Origin: an uncultured Acidimicrobiales bacterium
GTDB taxonomy: Bacteria; Actinomycetota; Acidimicrobiia; Acidimicrobiales; SZUA-35
Assembly (NCBI GenBank): GCA_937922045.1
Contig: CAKZXA010000044.1
Span: 1 to 64,000 of the forward strand
Length of the DNA stretch: 64,000 nucleotides
Direction of reading: 5' to 3'
Shown: piece after piece, positions 1-9,303 of the stretch
How positions within the stretch are numbered: the stretch's first letter is position 1
How the letters are laid out: each line of letters begins with the position of its first letter
The notes under the pieces: generated by a model
Seen by the model: only the letters and a program-made list of their open reading frames with translations
Database searches by the model: none
What the model was told of the DNA's origin: nothing
Program-made: the position numbers and the translations under genes

Positions 1-2805
1 GAGGTGACCACCCCGGTCGTTGGCACCGCCGACGTCGATGTGGTGGAGGACGTCAGCCTCGTCGTGGTCAAACAGTTCACCGCTGACCCGGTGGTCGCCG
101 GCTCGACGGGCAACTCGTTCACCATTGCGGTGGCCAACACCGGCCTATCCAGCGCAGAGGGCGTCCACATCTCGGACCTGGTCGATGCGACCCTGGCTGT
201 GACCAGTGTGTCGATCAGTCCGGCCGGTGATTGTTCGGCCTCGGCTGGTCAGACCGTTGACTGTACGATCCTCTCGCTGGCCGCCGGTGAGACCGCGACC
301 GTGCTCGTTGGCTACGACGTCGATGCGTCGGTCGACCCGACATCGGTCGCCAATACAGCGTCGGTTGTGTCCGACGAAGTGACAACGCCGATCGAGGCCG
401 ATGCAACCGTCGACGTGGTCGAAGATGTGACGCTCGAGATCGCCAAGGCCTTCGGCGCCGATCCGGTGACCGCTGGAATCGGCGGCTACACGTTCACTCT
501 TCAGGTGACGAACACCGGGTTGTCCGATGCCGACAATGTGATCATCAGCGACATCGTCGATCCGGCCTTCACCGTGACCGGCGTGGCCGCCAGCCCCGTC
601 GGCGATTGTGCCGCTTCCGCGGGCCAGAGCATCGAGTGCGCGGCCGCAACGCTCGGTACGGGACAAACGATGACGGTCACCGTTACCTTCACCGTCGACC
701 CGTCAGTATCGGTTCCGGTCACGTTGACCAATACGGCCTCCGTTACCTCCGATGAGGTTGCAACCCCGATCGAGGCGAGCGCTTCGACATCGGTGATCGC
801 CGAATCGGCTCTTACCGCCGACAAGGTCTTCGGCTCGGCTACCGCCGTGGCCGGTTCCACCGGGAACACGTTCACCATCACCGTCGCCAACGGCGGGCCA
901 TCCGAAGCCACCGGCGTAACCATCGCCGACATCGTCGACCCTCGCCTGACGGTAACCAGTGTGGCAATTGCGCCGATTGGGGATTGCTCGGCCAGCGCAG
1001 GAAACACCATCGACTGTGGTGTGGCCACCCTCCCGGTCGGTCAAGCGGTCACCCTAACCGTTACCTACGACCTCGATGAGAGCATCGACCCGGCAACGGT
1101 GATCAACACGGTCAACGTCGGTTCCGAGATACCGGGATCGACCACCACGGCCTCGGCGTCGGTCGAGATTCTGGAAGATGTCGTTCTCGACCTGACCAAG
1201 CAGTTCACTGGCGAAACCGTGATCGCGGGCACAAGCGGGAACTCCTTCACCGTCGCTGTGAGCAACCTCGGTATCAGCGATGCCGACAATGTGATCATCA
1301 GCGACGCCGTCGACCCCACATTGGTCGTGACCGGCGTTGCCATCGTTGACACGGGAAGCTGTTCGCTTTCGGCTGCCAACAACATTGAGTGCCTGGTGCC
1401 GACGTTGGCTGCAGGGCAAACGGTAACCGTGCTCGTCACCTACGACGTACCCGCCGATCGGGCCACAACATCGATTTCGAATACGGCCACCGCTGGCTCG
1501 GATGAGGCAGACCCCGTGACCGGCACCGCCGTCATCGGTATCGCCGAACAGGCCGACCTTTCGGTCACGAAGGAGGTCTCGCCCGATCCGGTCATCAGCG
1601 GTGAGCCCGTCACCTACGTGATCACCGTGTCGAACGCCGGCCCGTCGCAGGTGACCGAAGTTCTGCTCACCGAAGATATGCCAGCGTCGCTCACCAACGT
1701 CGTGTACTCCCCATCGGCCGGAACCTATGACGCTTCGACCGGGGTCTGGTCTGGGCTTGTCCTCGACGTTGGCGAGTCGATCGTGCTCACGATCACCGCT
1801 GACACGCCACCGGATGGCACCGATCCACTTATCAACACGGTTCAGGTCGCCCCGCTTGGCGATGTGATCGATCCCGATCTGACCAACAACGTAGATGTGG
1901 TCCAGGCCGCATCCGACCTCATGGCCGACCTGAACCTAACAAAGACCGTGCTTACCACCGACCCGGTCGCCGGCGAGCCGATCGAGTACGAGATTGTGTT
2001 GAGCAATGCCGGCCCTGGAGCGGCGCTCGACGCTCTCATCACCGACAACGTTTCCTCACTCCTGCTCGACCCGGTGTGGACCTGTTCGGCGACGGGTTCG
2101 ATCGGCGCCAGCTGTGGCACCACCAACGGAACCGGCGATGTGTCGACCGTCGTGGCCATACTGCCTGACGACATCATCACCGTGCTGGTGTCGGGTACCT
2201 TGCCGCCCGACCATGTTGGTGACATCACCAACACCGCCTCGGTCGCAAGCTCGGCCGATCCAACGACTGCGATTGTGACCGCGACCGCGGTGGCGCCGGT
2301 TGGCGTGGTCGCCGACTTGGGCCTCACGAAGACGGTCCGCTCGGCAATGGCTGATGCCGGAGACCGCCTGGTCTACGACATCGTGGTGTTCAACGCTGGG
2401 CCGTCTACCTCACCAGCCGATACAACGGTGACCGACACCCTTCCCGAGGGCACAACCTTCGTCTCAGCCGACCCCGCCACCGGGTGTAGCGAAACGTCTT
2501 CGGTGCTGACCTGCATCCTGGGGGCCGTGGCCCCGGGCGCGGAGACAGCGCTTGTCGTCGAGCTCAAAACGTCGGCATCGACAGCAGGAACCGATGTGGT
2601 GAACACGGCGACGGTCTCGAGTTCAGCTTTCGATCCCGTCGAGAACAACACCGACGCCGCATCGACGACGATCGCCGACGCGGTGCCGCCAGCGGTGGCG
2701 TTCACCGGTGCGAACTCGGCCTTGCTTATCGCTGCCGGGTTTACGTCGATCGCCGCTGGCTCGTTCCTGGTTGTTCTCAGCCGACGACGGCTGGCCAGCA
2801 GCTAG
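1..2805 (+). CDS. DUF11-repeat cell-surface protein with sortase-like C-terminal anchor (5' partial)
   Basis: The frame is open from base 1, so the true start lies before the window. The visible 934 residues hold seven Ig-like DUF11 domains of about 115-130 residues, each opening with a short (L/V)xK strand and a DPVxAG-like turn. Repeats 1-4 each carry a GDC...(D/E)C cysteine pair about nine residues apart, probably an extracytoplasmic disulfide. The C-terminus has VAFTG, a hydrophobic helix and an RRR tail, the layout of a class E-type sortase signal, so I infer a wall-anchored stalk or adhesin. No sortase gene is in the window. The TAG stop overlaps the stop of the convergent gene within one CTAG. 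Confidence 0.85.
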   Translation, partial: EVTTPVVGTADVDVVEDVSLVVVKQFTADPVVAGSTGNSFTIAVANTGLSSAEGVHISDLVDATLAVTSVSISPAGDCSASAGQTVDCTILSLAAGETATVLVGYDVDASVDPTSVANTASVVSDEVTTPIEADATVDVVEDVTLEIAKAFGADPVTAGIGGYTFTLQVTNTGLSDADNVIISDIVDPAFTVTGVAASPVGDCAASAGQSIECAAATLGTGQTMTVTVTFTVDPSVSVPVTLTNTASVTSDEVATPIEASASTSVIAESALTADKVFGSATAVAGSTGNTFTITVANGGPSEATGVTIADIVDPRLTVTSVAIAPIGDCSASAGNTIDCGVATLPVGQAVTLTVTYDLDESIDPATVINTVNVGSEIPGSTTTASASVEILEDVVLDLTKQFTGETVIAGTSGNSFTVAVSNLGISDADNVIISDAVDPTLVVTGVAIVDTGSCSLSAANNIECLVPTLAAGQTVTVLVTYDVPADRATTSISNTATAGSDEADPVTGTAVIGIAEQADLSVTKEVSPDPVISGEPVTYVITVSNAGPSQVTEVLLTEDMPASLTNVVYSPSAGTYDASTGVWSGLVLDVGESIVLTITADTPPDGTDPLINTVQVAPLGDVIDPDLTNNVDVVQAASDLMADLNLTKTVLTTDPVAGEPIEYEIVLSNAGPGAALDALITDNVSSLLLDPVWTCSATGSIGASCGTTNGTGDVSTVVAILPDDIITVLVSGTLPPDHVGDITNTASVASSADPTTAIVTATAVAPVGVVADLGLTKTVRSAMADAGDRLVYDIVVFNAGPSTSPADTTVTDTLPEGTTFVSADPATGCSETSSVLTCILGAVAPGAETALVVELKTSASTAGTDVVNTATVSSSAFDPVENNTDAASTTIADAVPPAVAFTGANSALLIAAGFTSIAAGSFLVVLSRRRLASS

Positions 2806-5156
2806 CCGCGGACCCGGGTTTTCTCCGGATCGTAGAACGGGAACCGCACGACGGTGGCCGGAATGCGTTTCTGATGGCCATCCAACTTGCCAACCTCAAC
2901 CTCGGTGCCGAGTTCGGTGTGTTGAATGGCCATCCGACAGAAGGCGATGTTTTTCTTGAGGAGCGGCGAGATGGTTCCGCTCGTGATTTCGCCCACCTGT
3001 TGACGTTCAACGAAGACTCCATCTCCGTTGACGCCAGGTTCGCCGCCGCCCAGTTCGAGTCCGACGAGGGCTCGTTGAGGATTAGCTTTGCGTTCCAGAA
3101 GGGCGTCGCGTCCGATGAAATCGTCGTCTTTTGATTTCAGCGGCACGGTGAAACCGATGCCGGCTTCGAAGGGGTCGGTCTGGTCGCAGAATTCGTAGCC
3201 AGCGAACACGAGTCCGGCCTCGATGCGAACCATGTCGAGGGCGTCGAGCCCCATGGGGATCAGCCCGTGTGACGCCCCGACAGCAAAGAGGGCGTCCCAC
3301 ACCTCAGGCCCGGCCGAAGGGTGGCAGAACACTTCGAAGCCGAGTTCGCCGGTATAGCCGGTGCGAGATACCACGACTGGAATTCCTTGAGCGTCGCCGA
3401 TACGGGCGATGGTGAACCGGAACCACCCCAACTCATCGATCGTCGGCTGGGTTGGCGGTGTCCAGATAATCTCCGACAAGATCGCCCGACTGTTCGGTCC
3501 TTGCACCTGCAGGTTCGACAGCTCATTGGTGCTACTGCGAACGTAGGCCCGCAACCCTCGCTCCTGAGCCTGTTGGCGTAGCCACAGGCCGCTGGTGTCG
3601 GCGCCACCGATCCAGCGGAAGTTCTCGCGACCGAGCCGGAAGATCGTGCCGTCGTCGATCATGCCGCCGGTGTCGTAGCACATGGCGGTGTAGGAGACCT
3701 GGCCGTCGGCCAGCTTGCGCACGTTGCGAGTGAGGCAGGTTTGGAGCAGCTCTTCAGCGTCCGGCCCCGTCACCTCATATTTGCGCAAGGGTGAGAGGTC
3801 GATAGCGACGGCCTGTTCTCGACAGGCCCAGTACTCGTTGATCGCGCCGTGGTTCGTATACGAGTTGGCCAACCAGAATCCCTGGTACTCCGAGAAGTTC
3901 CTGGTGCGTTCGGCGGTGCGGGCGTGGAAGCCGGTTTCGCGGGTGAGTTCGGGGTCGGCATCGGCAGACATGCGGAAGGCGATCGCTTTCTTAAACGGTT
4001 GATTCGGGGGATAGACGCGAACCGCTATGTCGGTGGGGTCCCAACCATTGGCCGCGTCTATATCGCAGGGGCAGGCGGTGGAAACGCACACCAGGTCGGT
4101 GAGGGCTCGCAGCAACACATAGTCGCCGGGGCGGGACCAGGGCTCGTCGAGATAGATCTGATTGTTGGCGTCGATGTTGGTGTTGTAGAAGAAGTTGATG
4201 GCCTCCCAGCCCATGCGGGGAGCCACCCCGTACCGACTGACCGCTCCATTGATGTTGTCGGTGCAGTTGATGTGGCCGGGGTAGCCCATGTCGTCGTAGT
4301 ACTTGGCGGTGCAGGCCAGGTTGAAGGTGTCGTGGCGGCCGACGGTGTCGTGCACAACTTCGAGCAAGGCGTTCATGGAGCCGTCGTAGAACTTGGAGTA
4401 GAGGCCGGGGCCGGGGTAGCTGGCCGCCATCAGTGACCGGGTGGTGGTGGCGTCGAGGCAGCGTTCGACAGCGTCCTGTCCGATCGAGCCTTGCAGGGCA
4501 CGGGCGTCGAAGGCCTGGAAGTCGGAGCACTCACGGCCCTCGATATCGATGACCTGGATGTACTCCCCAGCCTTCACCTCGAAAGCGAGAGCGGTGCGCC
4601 GCTCCACCAACAGATCCTGGGTGAGATCGCCGAGCGGGGTGGGCAGGAGGATCTCGCCTTCGTCGGCGACGGTGGCCCGATGCACAAAAACGAGGAGAGC
4701 TGTTGCCGGGTTCTGCTCGTGGGGGCTCATGGCTGTTCCCGGTGCTGCCACCATGACCACCCCGGCGTCGGCCGCGGTGAAGGTGCGGACCTCACCGGCC
4801 GCCGCGTCGGGGCCGAACACTTCGGTTTTGGTAGCGGTATTCAACTCGATACCGGCGGCTTCGAGTCCAGCCTTGACGCGGCGAGCGTCGACGACGTTGT
4901 GGTTCAGGATCCTCTGAGCGCCAAGCGCCAGGCCATCGTTTTGGCCTCCGAGTAAGCCTGGTGCGGGTCGCCCATCGCGATCGAAGGTGAGCAGTTCGCA
5001 CGGCTGGCGACCTTCGATGTTGCGGATCTCCACCACGTCGTCTGGCTCTATGGCGAGGACGGTGGCCGCGCCACCATGGACGCGGTAGCGCTCTACGCCG
5101 GGGCCGAGGCTGGGGATGCCAGGCACGATCAATCGTTGGGGATCGGTTTGCAGCAT
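2802..5156 (-). CDS. DUF1989-DUF1989-GcvT fusion (aminomethyltransferase-like)
   Basis: The 784-residue protein has two DUF1989 (urea-carboxylase-associated) modules at about 20-160 and 185-395, then a full GcvT-like aminomethyltransferase domain from about 415 to the end. The second DUF1989 has IEGRECSDFQAF (206-217) and the ACPCD cysteine pair (361-365). The GcvT part has the usual SRTGYTGELGFEV block. GcvT-fold enzymes move one-carbon units from amines to tetrahydrofolate, and DUF1989 proteins sit near urea or amine catabolism genes, so demethylation of a small nitrogen compound is a reasonable inference. The substrate is unknown. Gene arrangement: divergent from an XRE-cupin regulator, convergent with the DUF11 gene. 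No other glycine-cleavage gene is nearby. Confidence 0.85.
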   Translation of the reverse strand: MLQTDPQRLIVPGIPSLGPGVERYRVHGGAATVLAIEPDDVVEIRNIEGRQPCELLTFDRDGRPAPGLLGGQNDGLALGAQRILNHNVVDARRVKAGLEAAGIELNTATKTEVFGPDAAAGEVRTFTAADAGVVMVAAPGTAMSPHEQNPATALLVFVHRATVADEGEILLPTPLGDLTQDLLVERRTALAFEVKAGEYIQVIDIEGRECSDFQAFDARALQGSIGQDAVERCLDATTTRSLMAASYPGPGLYSKFYDGSMNALLEVVHDTVGRHDTFNLACTAKYYDDMGYPGHINCTDNINGAVSRYGVAPRMGWEAINFFYNTNIDANNQIYLDEPWSRPGDYVLLRALTDLVCVSTACPCDIDAANGWDPTDIAVRVYPPNQPFKKAIAFRMSADADPELTRETGFHARTAERTRNFSEYQGFWLANSYTNHGAINEYWACREQAVAIDLSPLRKYEVTGPDAEELLQTCLTRNVRKLADGQVSYTAMCYDTGGMIDDGTIFRLGRENFRWIGGADTSGLWLRQQAQERGLRAYVRSSTNELSNLQVQGPNSRAILSEIIWTPPTQPTIDELGWFRFTIARIGDAQGIPVVVSRTGYTGELGFEVFCHPSAGPEVWDALFAVGASHGLIPMGLDALDMVRIEAGLVFAGYEFCDQTDPFEAGIGFTVPLKSKDDDFIGRDALLERKANPQRALVGLELGGGEPGVNGDGVFVERQQVGEITSGTISPLLKKNIAFCRMAIQHTELGTEVEVGKLDGHQKRIPATVVRFPFYDPEKTRVRG

Positions 5157-5207
5157 CAGGCTTGGCTCCCGCTACATCACATGCTTGTTGAACAGTGACC
5201 AATACTA

Positions 5208-5223
5208 CAGGTAGAGGTACCTG
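5208..5223. promoter_or_regulatory. Inverted repeat, candidate operator between the GcvT fusion and its regulator
   Basis: CAGGTA-GAGG-TACCTG is a perfect 6-bp inverted repeat with a 4-bp spacer. It lies in the 137-bp divergent intergenic region, 52 bp from the GcvT-fusion start and about 70 bp from the regulator start. This is the usual place for an XRE dimer to control both genes. Binding is inferred, not shown. Confidence 0.4.
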
Positions 5224-5280
5224 CCGTGCCAGTGAAGGCGTGAGAGGCGGGTGGTGGTCGGTTGATCATCTGGGCTCGAC

Positions 5281-5286
5281 TATCCT
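5281..5286 (+). promoter_or_regulatory. Possible -10 box of a leaderless transcript for the XRE-cupin gene
   Basis: TATCCT ends 7 bases before the ATG at 5294 and no Shine-Dalgarno precedes that ATG. A transcript starting at or next to the ATG would be leaderless, which is common in actinomycetes. No convincing -35 hexamer is seen. Confidence 0.3.
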
Positions 5287-5293
5287 GGTTTGT

Positions 5294-5917
5294 ATGAATC
5301 CGCATGCCGCCGATGAAGACTCGTCCGTCGATGAACCTCTGTCGGCTGATGTCTGTCGCGCCGTTGGCACTCGAGTGCGTGAGCTCCGAAGCGGCATGGG
5401 CATGACCATGGCTGCCTTCGCCGACGAGGCTGGCATTTCGCTTGGCATGCTTTCGAAGATTGAGCATGCGCAGACCGCCCCGAGTCTCAACACCCTTGTG
5501 AACCTGGCTCGTGCCGCGAAGGTTCCGCTCACCGCTCTCTTTCGTGGGCTGGATGAAGAGCATGATCTGGTTATCACCCGCGCCGGTGAGGGAAACGAGA
5601 TCATCCACGAGGGCAGCAGCCCTACGCGCATCTATCGGGATCTCGGTTCGCTGCGCGGTCCGAACCGCCGCATCGAAGCCATGATCACCACGCTCACCGA
5701 CGACGAGCAGCACTTTCCTTTGTATCAGCATGAGGGTGTCGAGTTTCTCCACGTGCTCGAAGGTGCGGTGGAGTACGGCTACGGCTCGAACAGCTACAAG
5801 CTCGACATCGGCGACACCATGCAGATCCACGGTGAAGTAGCTCACGGACCGGTGGCAATTCTTTCGACCCCGGTTCGGTTCCTTTCGATCAAGGTGTACC
5901 CCTCCACCGAGAGCTGA
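5294..5917 (+). CDS. XRE-family regulator with C-terminal cupin domain
   Basis: The 207-residue protein has an XRE helix-turn-helix at about 20-80 (the recognition part reads SLGMLSKIEHAQTAPSLNTL) and a small-molecule-binding cupin at about 130-205 (QHEGVEFLHVLEGAVEY, then a late HGPVA strand). This HTH-cupin layout is typical of regulators that sense a metabolite and control the adjacent catabolic gene, here the divergent DUF1989-GcvT fusion. The frame is open 99 bases further upstream, but I chose the ATG at 5294 because residues before it look non-coding and a -10-like box sits just before it. The effector is unknown; an amine related to the GcvT substrate would be the simplest guess. Confidence 0.85.
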   Translation: MNPHAADEDSSVDEPLSADVCRAVGTRVRELRSGMGMTMAAFADEAGISLGMLSKIEHAQTAPSLNTLVNLARAAKVPLTALFRGLDEEHDLVITRAGEGNEIIHEGSSPTRIYRDLGSLRGPNRRIEAMITTLTDDEQHFPLYQHEGVEFLHVLEGAVEYGYGSNSYKLDIGDTMQIHGEVAHGPVAILSTPVRFLSIKVYPSTES

Positions 5918-5922
5918 CCGTT

Positions 5923-5969
5923 GCATCAACACCATGCATCAACGCGATGGTTCAACACCATGGATGGTG
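5923..5969. repeat. Nested direct and inverted repeats downstream of the XRE-cupin gene
   Basis: GCATCAAC occurs at 5923 and 5936, and CAACACCATG at 5927 and 5953. CACCAT-GG-ATGGTG (5956-5969) is a perfect inverted repeat. There is no T-run, so this is a weak terminator at best. It may be a protein site for the downstream M14 gene. Confidence 0.3.
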
Positions 5970-6062
5970 CTGCATGATTGTCTGACGACCTCCGAGCGCG
6001 AGTGGTAGGATCGTGGTTCCCCAATCGGGGTTTGAGCGGGCGCTCGTACCGAAAGGCGATTG

Positions 6063-9000
6063 ATGAAGAGACTTCTCTTTGCGGCTCTCGCGGTTTTGTT
6101 AACCGCAGCAACCGTGAGCCCGGTGGCTGCTCAAAGCAGCGAGGGCATCAACAACGGCAACTCAGAGCCAGCAGGCCTTGAGATGTACGAAGTAGAGATC
6201 CAGGCCAAAGACCTTCAAGTCCTAAGTGACCAGGGCTTTGATATTCAAGCTGTCCGCGATATGGACAACGGCAAGCTTCAGCTCGATATCGCCATGGCAC
6301 CAAACGAGGCGGCAGCCTTGAAGGGCAAGGGCAAGAAGGTCGGGCTCAAGCGAAACATTCGCAACGAGAGCGTGATCGAAGCGAACACTCTTGAAGCTGA
6401 AAACGGCTACAACGTTTGGCGCAGCTGGAGCGAGGAGAACGGCATCCGTGACGAGATGTTGGCTCTCGCCGATCAGTACCCACACCTGCTGAAACTGTCG
6501 ACGATCGGCCAGTCGGTCAACGGTCAAGACATTCTGGCTTTGAAGCTCACCGAGGACGCCAACCGAGTCAAGGATGGCAAACGCCCCGCCGTAGTCTATA
6601 TCTCGGCCCAGCACGCTCGTGAGTGGATCACGGTGGAAACCAACCTGCGCCTCCTGCGTTATTACCTGAGCAACTACAACGCCGATCCTGAGATCACCGA
6701 GCTGATCGATACCACCGAGCTGTGGTTCGTACTCGTTGCAAACCCCGACGGCTACGACTTCACCTTCACCGAAGGCAACCGCCTCTGGCGAAAGAACCTG
6801 GCCGACAACAACGGTGATGGTGAGATCACGGCCAACGCTGACGGCGTTGACCTGAATCGTAACTTCACCGGTAAATGGGGTTACGACAACGAAGGCTCAT
6901 CGGACAACCCAGCCAGCCAGGTCTACCGTGGCCCGGCCCCGAATTCCGAGCCTGAAACTCAAGCTATGGACGCCTTCATGGCCTCCGTCGACCCGGTGTT
7001 CATGCTGAACTATCACTCGGCCGCCGAACTGCTGCTCTATGGCATCGGTTCACAGGTTGCGACCCCGAGCCCGGATGACAACATCATGGCCGCTTTGGCC
7101 GGCACCGATGCGAGCCCGGCTGTTTCCGGCTACGACCCCGATCTGAGCGCCGAGCTCTACATTACCAACGGCACCACCGATGATCAGGCACACGGCGTCT
7201 ACGGCATCATGATGTACACGCCGGAGCTCGATACCTGTGAGTCGGGCGAAGACATTTTCCCCGACGACGCTTTCGGCGATACCTACTGTGAGGACGAGGC
7301 CCGCTCCGGGTTCGAGTTCCCCGACGACGAAGCACTGATCCAGGCCGTATTCGAGAAGAACCTCGAGTTCTCGCTCAACATGGCCCGCAGCGCTGACGAT
7401 CCAACCAACCCGGTAACCAATACCGGTATCTCGCCCGCTCAGATGGTGGTCGACACCTTCGACATTTCCTACGGCTCCACTCAAGAGGTGGCGGTCGAAA
7501 CCCAGCGGGAGTACCAGAACCTTCGCATGCACTACACCATTAACGATGGTCGTGAGCAGACGGTTCGTCCTTCCGAATGGGGTGGTGGCGAGCGCTACGG
7601 CGACAACTACAACGACTGGTACGCCGAGTACCGCGGCACCGTCACCGGCGCGTCGGCCGGCGACACCGTCACCGTTTGGTTCACCGCTCGCGATGTGCGA
7701 GACGGGGGTAAGGGTCCGGTTGAAAGTGAACCCTTTACCTACACCGTCGAATCGGCCAGCGGTGATCGAGTGCTGATCGTGGCCAATGAGGACTACACCG
7801 GGTTCGCTCCCGAGCAGCCTGGTGTAACCGCACCGCTCTACGTCGACGCGTATGCTGATGCGCTCGCCGCCAACGGCGTTGCCTACGACACGTGGGACGT
7901 GACCGCACAAGGCGTGCCTCACGACCTTGGCGTGCTCAGCCACTACGATCTCGTCATCTGGGAACTGGGCGACAACCGCCTCTCCCAGGAAGCCGAAGAC
8001 GTGATCACCGATACACCATTCGGGCCACTACCCGACCTTCAGGTGGCCGAGTCGCAGCAGGCGCTCACCATAGCGATCCGCGACTACCTCAATGAGGGTG
8101 GCAAGCTGTTCCACGCTGGTGAATACACCGGCTACTACGGCTTCTTCGGCGACGCCTTGGGTGGTGCCTACTACGGCTTGAATGGCGACCCAACAGCAGA
8201 CTGTGTGATCACCGAAGGGTTCTTCAGCGACTGTCTGATCTTCTCCAACGACTTTGCTCAGTACTACCTGGGTATCTGGAGCCGTCAGACCTTCAATGAG
8301 CCAGAGCTCGCCGCTGGCGTGTCAGGCTCCTTTACCGGGACCTATGCGATCGATGGCGCCGAGACGCCATCGTCGGGTGCGTTTACGTTGACGAGCGAGA
8401 TCCTGCCAGCCGACGAGTTCCCACTGTTCGCCAGCGTCGCTGGCGCCCAGTATGCAACCGACGGCCCGGGTGCCTTTGAGCCGTTTAGTGGCGATCAGTA
8501 TGCGGCCGCCCAGCACGCCGACGGTTCGTGGATGCGCTTGTCGCAGACCGTCGACCTGACAGCGGCAGCATCGGCTGAGATGGCGTTCAAGCTGTCGTAC
8601 AACGTGGAGGGCGGCTATGACCACGTGATCGTGGAGGCCCGCACCGCTGGTGGAAGCGACTGGACCACACTGCCCGACGTGAATGGTGGCACGAGCCAGC
8701 AAACACCGACCCAGTGCGAAGATGCCTTCTTCCAAGCCCAGCATCCCGATTTGGCCAACTACTTCACGGTGGCTCAGCCTTGTAGCCCGACCGGTGCAAC
8801 CGGCGAGTGGCATAGCTTCACCGGTGATTCCGGTGGCTGGACCGACGCTGCGGTGGATCTGTCGGCCTACGCCGGTTCCGAGGTTGAGGTCTCGATCACC
8901 TACGTGACCGACCCCGGCTCCGGTGGCATCGGCGTGTTCGTTGACGATGTCGTCTTGACCATCGACGGAGCCGCTGGCGCAGCCAATGGTTTCGAGGATG

Positions 9001-9209
9001 GACTCGGTGGCTTTACCGTTCCTGGTGCGCCTGCTTCTAGCCCCGGCAACGGTGGCGACTGGATCACGAGCACGGCATTGTTTGATCCGCCAGCAGCGGT
9101 AGCTGTCACCGAAGACACGGTGACCTACGGCTACGGCTTCGAGGCCATCGTCGGTGAAGAGGCCAGGGCTGCGGCCATGGCCGAAGTACTGGCTCATCTG
9201 CTGCCCTAG
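6063..9209 (+). CDS. Secreted M14 zinc carboxypeptidase, large multidomain
   Basis: The 1048-residue protein starts with a signal peptide (MKRLLFAALAVLL...VAAQ). GAAAGG at 6051-6056 sets the ATG at 6063 over the TTG before it. The M14 domain (about 120-450) has the zinc ligands H184 and E187 in HAREW, H318 in NYHSA, and the catalytic E388 in YTPELD. NPDGYDF and VDLNRNF match the carboxypeptidase T/A type. About 600 further residues follow: an Ig-like segment, a region resembling the post-catalytic part of secreted metalloproteases, and jellyroll-like segments that may bind substrate. It probably digests peptides outside the cell. It is monocistronic, closed by the terminator at 9271-9303. Confidence 0.88.
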   Translation: MKRLLFAALAVLLTAATVSPVAAQSSEGINNGNSEPAGLEMYEVEIQAKDLQVLSDQGFDIQAVRDMDNGKLQLDIAMAPNEAAALKGKGKKVGLKRNIRNESVIEANTLEAENGYNVWRSWSEENGIRDEMLALADQYPHLLKLSTIGQSVNGQDILALKLTEDANRVKDGKRPAVVYISAQHAREWITVETNLRLLRYYLSNYNADPEITELIDTTELWFVLVANPDGYDFTFTEGNRLWRKNLADNNGDGEITANADGVDLNRNFTGKWGYDNEGSSDNPASQVYRGPAPNSEPETQAMDAFMASVDPVFMLNYHSAAELLLYGIGSQVATPSPDDNIMAALAGTDASPAVSGYDPDLSAELYITNGTTDDQAHGVYGIMMYTPELDTCESGEDIFPDDAFGDTYCEDEARSGFEFPDDEALIQAVFEKNLEFSLNMARSADDPTNPVTNTGISPAQMVVDTFDISYGSTQEVAVETQREYQNLRMHYTINDGREQTVRPSEWGGGERYGDNYNDWYAEYRGTVTGASAGDTVTVWFTARDVRDGGKGPVESEPFTYTVESASGDRVLIVANEDYTGFAPEQPGVTAPLYVDAYADALAANGVAYDTWDVTAQGVPHDLGVLSHYDLVIWELGDNRLSQEAEDVITDTPFGPLPDLQVAESQQALTIAIRDYLNEGGKLFHAGEYTGYYGFFGDALGGAYYGLNGDPTADCVITEGFFSDCLIFSNDFAQYYLGIWSRQTFNEPELAAGVSGSFTGTYAIDGAETPSSGAFTLTSEILPADEFPLFASVAGAQYATDGPGAFEPFSGDQYAAAQHADGSWMRLSQTVDLTAAASAEMAFKLSYNVEGGYDHVIVEARTAGGSDWTTLPDVNGGTSQQTPTQCEDAFFQAQHPDLANYFTVAQPCSPTGATGEWHSFTGDSGGWTDAAVDLSAYAGSEVEVSITYVTDPGSGGIGVFVDDVVLTIDGAAGAANGFEDGLGGFTVPGAPASSPGNGGDWITSTALFDPPAAVAVTEDTVTYGYGFEAIVGEEARAAAMAEVLAHLLP

Positions 9210-9270
9210 GTACCAACAAGCCAGGTACAACAACCTGCGTTACAACAAGCAGTAGAACGAAAACGTAGAA

Positions 9271-9303
9271 GAAGGGCCGGGGGCTTCACGCTCCCGGCCC
9301 TTC
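9271..9303. terminator. Strong Rho-independent-type hairpin between convergent genes
   Basis: An 11-bp perfect stem (GAAGGGCCGGG at 9271-9281 with its complement at 9293-9303) closes an 11-base loop. A short T-run follows on the + strand at 9308. It terminates the M14 gene and overlaps the last codons of the convergent PIN-like gene, so it may serve both. Confidence 0.7.

Noticed and set aside
5157-5293. Glycine riboswitch before the GcvT fusion
   Set aside because: The region is short, and I see no glycine aptamer core, only an inverted repeat.
7050-7943. 297-codon open frame on the minus strand inside the M14 gene
   Set aside because: It is antisense to a clear catalytic domain, has no Shine-Dalgarno and no family pattern; such long shadows are common at high GC.
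8322-9233. 303-codon minus-strand frame over the M14 C-terminus
   Set aside because: Mirror of the coding frame's codon pattern with no domain and no start signal.
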